A stretch of DNA of 64,000 nt, taken from the NCBI RefSeq assembly GCF_006547145.1, contig NZ_CP041244.1, positions 5,146,001-5,210,000 of the forward strand, written 5' to 3'. How positions within the stretch are numbered: position 1 is the stretch's first letter; each line of letters begins with the position of its first letter. The notes beneath the pieces are model-generated. The model had not been told where the DNA came from, did not search any database, and worked only from the letters and a program-made list of their open reading frames with translations. Position numbers and translations under genes: made by a program. This document shows, piece by piece, positions 62,145-64,000 of this stretch. The DNA is from Actinomadura sp. WMMA1423 (GTDB lineage: Bacteria > Actinomycetota > Actinomycetes > Streptosporangiales > Streptosporangiaceae).

Positions 62145-62608
62145 GGCGCCGCAACCGTGAGCCGGGGGACGTGCTGTTCGGCGTGCTGCTCCTGGCCGCC
62201 GCCGTCCTGCTCGGCACCGGGCTGTTCGGCTTCTTCGCCGCGCACCCGACCGTGTCGGCGCTGTGGGCGCTCGGGACGACGGGCGGGACGGTGTGGTTCG
62301 CGTGCCTGTGGTCGGCGCGGATCTACCAGGACCGGATGCGCGCCCTGACCGCCGAACGCGAGCGCCAGGCCGTGCCCGTGGTGCAGACGGAGACGGTGTC
62401 CAGCGTCCTGCTGTCGTGCCGGAAGGGCGCCCGGATCGGCGACGCCGAACGCGACGTGTTCGTCAACGCGCTCCACAGCCACTTCGCCGCCGGGCGGCTG
62501 GACATGGGCGAGCTGCACGAGCGGCTCGGCGCGGCGCTCGCGGCCCGGACCGTCGAGGACCTGTCGCGGACCGTGGACGGCCTGCCGAGTGAGGTGACGG
62601 GGCGATGA
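62141..62608 (+). CDS. DUF1707-domain membrane protein of the element
   Basis: 155 residues, GTG start overlapping the preceding stop. Two N-terminal membrane helices (about 8-32 and 38-60), a linker, then a DUF1707/SHOCT-like domain (ARIGDAERDVFVNALHSHFAAGRLDMGELHERLGAALAARTVEDLSRTVDGLP, about 97-150). Such domains are short membrane-associated modules of unknown role. The stop overlaps the DUF2637 gene, giving a coupled run of four genes. Confidence 0.8.
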   Translation: MRRRNREPGDVLFGVLLLAAAVLLGTGLFGFFAAHPTVSALWALGTTGGTVWFACLWSARIYQDRMRALTAERERQAVPVVQTETVSSVLLSCRKGARIGDAERDVFVNALHSHFAAGRLDMGELHERLGAALAARTVEDLSRTVDGLPSEVTGR

Positions 62609-63429
62609 ACCGCACGACCCGCATCGCGCACCTGGCGTCCGTTGCCTTCATGGCAACCGGTGTCCTGGCCGCCACCGGCGTCGGGTTCGCCCAGTCGTGG
62701 GCCGGCCTGTACGGCTGGGCGACCGAGCACGGACTCAACGACTGGAAGGCCATGTCGTTCCCAGCGATGGTCGACGTGTTCATCGGCGTCGGCGAGCTCG
62801 GCCTGTTCGCCCTCACGCTGGAGGGCCACCGCCTCCGCAAGTCCGCGCTGTCGTGGGCGGACCTGCTGCTCCCGGGGGCGATCGCGACCACCGGCTGGGG
62901 TGTCTCGCTGGCGTTCAACATCGGTCACGTCGACCACGAGTTGAGCGACCAGCTCACCGCGGCCGTCCCGCCGGTCGCCTCGATGCTCGGCCTGCTCGTC
63001 CTGCTGCGGACGCTTCACCGTCTGGTCACGCGAGCGCCTGTCGCGACCACCGGTCCCGCCCCTGAGTTTGCGAGTCCCTTCGAGGGACCTGCAAGGGCCG
63101 TCGCATCGTCGTCCTGGTGGCCTCTCCCGGACCTCGGGTCCGCTGGTGAGGCGGTGGACGGGTACGCGCTGTGGGACGAGATCGAGCCCTCTCGCGAGCC
63201 GCTCCCGGCCGCGCTCCCGGAGGCGCCGGACGACGAGCCGGAGCAGGGCGCGGAGGCACCCGTCGAGCCGGACCTCGTCCCGGTGGTCGCGACCGCCCGC
63301 GACCGGTACGCCGAGGTGCTCGCGACCGGTGGTCTCCCCTCGGTCCGCCAGCTCCGGCGGGAGCTCCGGATTGGGCACCCGAAGGCCAGGCGCGTGCGCA
63401 TCATCCTCGCTGCGGAGGCCGCCTCGTGA
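62605..63429 (+). CDS. DUF2637 membrane protein (Spd/transfer-associated)
   Basis: 274 residues. Four membrane helices in the first 140 residues (IAHLASVAFMATGVLAATGVGFAQS, MVDVFIGVGELGLFALTLEGH, LLLPGAIATTGWGVSLAFN, PPVASMLGLLVLLRTL), an acidic linker, and a C-terminal winged-helix-like stretch (RYAEVLATGGLPSVRQLRRELRIGHPKARRVRIIL). DUF2637 proteins are a hallmark of AICEs and conjugative plasmids of actinomycetes, next to the FtsK/Tra translocase, and likely help DNA spread within mycelium. Confidence 0.86.
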   Translation: MNRTTRIAHLASVAFMATGVLAATGVGFAQSWAGLYGWATEHGLNDWKAMSFPAMVDVFIGVGELGLFALTLEGHRLRKSALSWADLLLPGAIATTGWGVSLAFNIGHVDHELSDQLTAAVPPVASMLGLLVLLRTLHRLVTRAPVATTGPAPEFASPFEGPARAVASSSWWPLPDLGSAGEAVDGYALWDEIEPSREPLPAALPEAPDDEPEQGAEAPVEPDLVPVVATARDRYAEVLATGGLPSVRQLRRELRIGHPKARRVRIILAAEAAS

Positions 63430-64000
63430 CGCTGCCCCGTCTGTACGCGGTGCCGGACGACGAGGCCGTGTCGCTCATCAAGGACGCACGCGCCGGCGCG
63501 GTCGAGCTGGAGGCCGAGACCGTCGAAGCGGTCCCGGTCGACGACCCGGCGACCGCCCGGCCCGGGTGGCTGGACGACCGCCGGGCCCGGCTCGACGAGG
63601 CGCCCCGGGTGCTGCCGGTGTGGCTGCGCGACCGCGGCCAGCTCGCCGACGCCGCGGCGTTCGTCGCGCGGTGGTACGGGCGGGAGTGGGCGTTCCACAC
63701 CGTCCGGGCCCCGGTCTACGTGGGGCGCCTGTGGGCGTGCGCGCCGCGCGGTGGCGCCCGGACGGCGCGGAAGTGGTGGAGGTGGGTGACCGACGCCGAG
63801 GCCCGCCCCGCCGAAGCCAAGGCCGCGCTCGACCCCGACACCTGGACGCGGTTCGTCACCGTGCAGTCCCGCCGCACCGGGCCGCGCCGCCGCCTCTCCC
63901 TCGTCGTCGCCGTCCCCGTCGCGCTGCTGGTCACGCTCGCCGCGGTCCTGCTGCCCGGGTGGACGCTCACCGCCGCCGGGGCCGCCGCGCTGTGCGCCCT
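63426..64000 (+). CDS. FtsK/Tra-type DNA translocase, N-terminal part (3' partial)
   Basis: GTG start overlaps the DUF2637 stop; the frame runs to the window edge. The 191 visible residues contain the WLDDRRARLDEAPRVLPVWLRD...AFVARWYGREWAFHTVRAPVYVGRLWACAPRGG region and WWRWVTDAEARPAEAKAA. A membrane segment follows (SLVVAVPVALLVTLAAVLLPGW), matching the N-termini of AICE FtsK/SpoIIIE-like transfer proteins. The ATPase motifs would lie beyond the edge, so the call rests on this N-terminus and context. It would pump double-stranded DNA during conjugation. Confidence 0.72.
   Translation, partial: MTLPRLYAVPDDEAVSLIKDARAGAVELEAETVEAVPVDDPATARPGWLDDRRARLDEAPRVLPVWLRDRGQLADAAAFVARWYGREWAFHTVRAPVYVGRLWACAPRGGARTARKWWRWVTDAEARPAEAKAALDPDTWTRFVTVQSRRTGPRRRLSLVVAVPVALLVTLAAVLLPGWTLTAAGAAALCA

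Overview
The window is chromosomal DNA from a high-GC actinomycete, most likely a Streptosporangiales/Thermomonosporaceae (Actinomadura-like) organism. The support is very high GC, many GTG starts, ATGA/GTGA-coupled operons and marker families restricted to Actinobacteria (CrgA, DLW-39, class E sortase, DUF881, DUF5324-like). Gene order places it beside the origin of replication. rodA-pbpA-pknA-pknB, trpG, sortase, DUF881, crgA, rhomboid and ppiA (1-10.7 kb) form the conserved actinobacterial block. tRNA-Ala(TGC), DLW-39 and a tRNA-Ile(GAT) 3' fragment (45-60.5 kb) are landmarks normally found between that block and gyrA/dnaA. About 34 kb of accessory DNA separates ppiA from tRNA-Ala.

1-15.6 kb is mostly core: cell-wall elongation and its Ser/Thr kinases, cell-division and sortase genes, a rhomboid protease, a cyclophilin, a hexapeptide acyltransferase, a DEAD-box helicase and a divergent rhodanese/GlxA-type regulator pair.

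16.2-27.0 kb is the most remarkable part: a nine-gene, tightly coupled, same-strand biosynthetic operon without NRPS or PKS. It encodes two SznF-like heme-oxygenase-fold diiron enzymes with C-terminal cupin domains, a Rieske ferredoxin, an SznE-like (PRMT-type) arginine methyltransferase, an arginine amidinotransferase, three ATP-grasp ligases (one apparently circularly permuted) and an MFS exporter. Both diiron sites look complete, while both cupin metal sites look broken in different ways. I read it as a pathway to an N-methylated, N-hydroxylated arginine/guanidine-derived small peptide rather than a classical N-nitrosourea; that is inference.

27.1-44.9 kb holds a secreted trypsin-like protease, cydABDC (cytochrome bd) under two BlaI/MecI-type operator dyads, an amidase/LacI pair with three operators, a TetR/TIM-barrel pair with a perfect palindromic operator, an FMN reductase/monooxygenase/TetR module, hydrolases, and an integrase remnant next to tRNA-Ala.

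45-60.3 kb is mixed: an LLM oxidoreductase, a HAD phosphonatase-like protein, DLW-39, an SDR, an M64 metallopeptidase, an EamA transporter, AraC, an SOS-box-preceded DUF6504 gene, a VOC protein, an intradiol dioxygenase and an epoxide hydrolase. It includes a gene-free stretch rich in DnaA boxes (53.8-54.2 kb).

60.47-64 kb is one end of an integrative and conjugative element (AICE). It begins at a 3' copy of tRNA-Ile and carries an RHH-like protein, operator repeats, DUF6907, DUF1707 and DUF2637 proteins and the start of an FtsK/Tra-type translocase that runs off the window.
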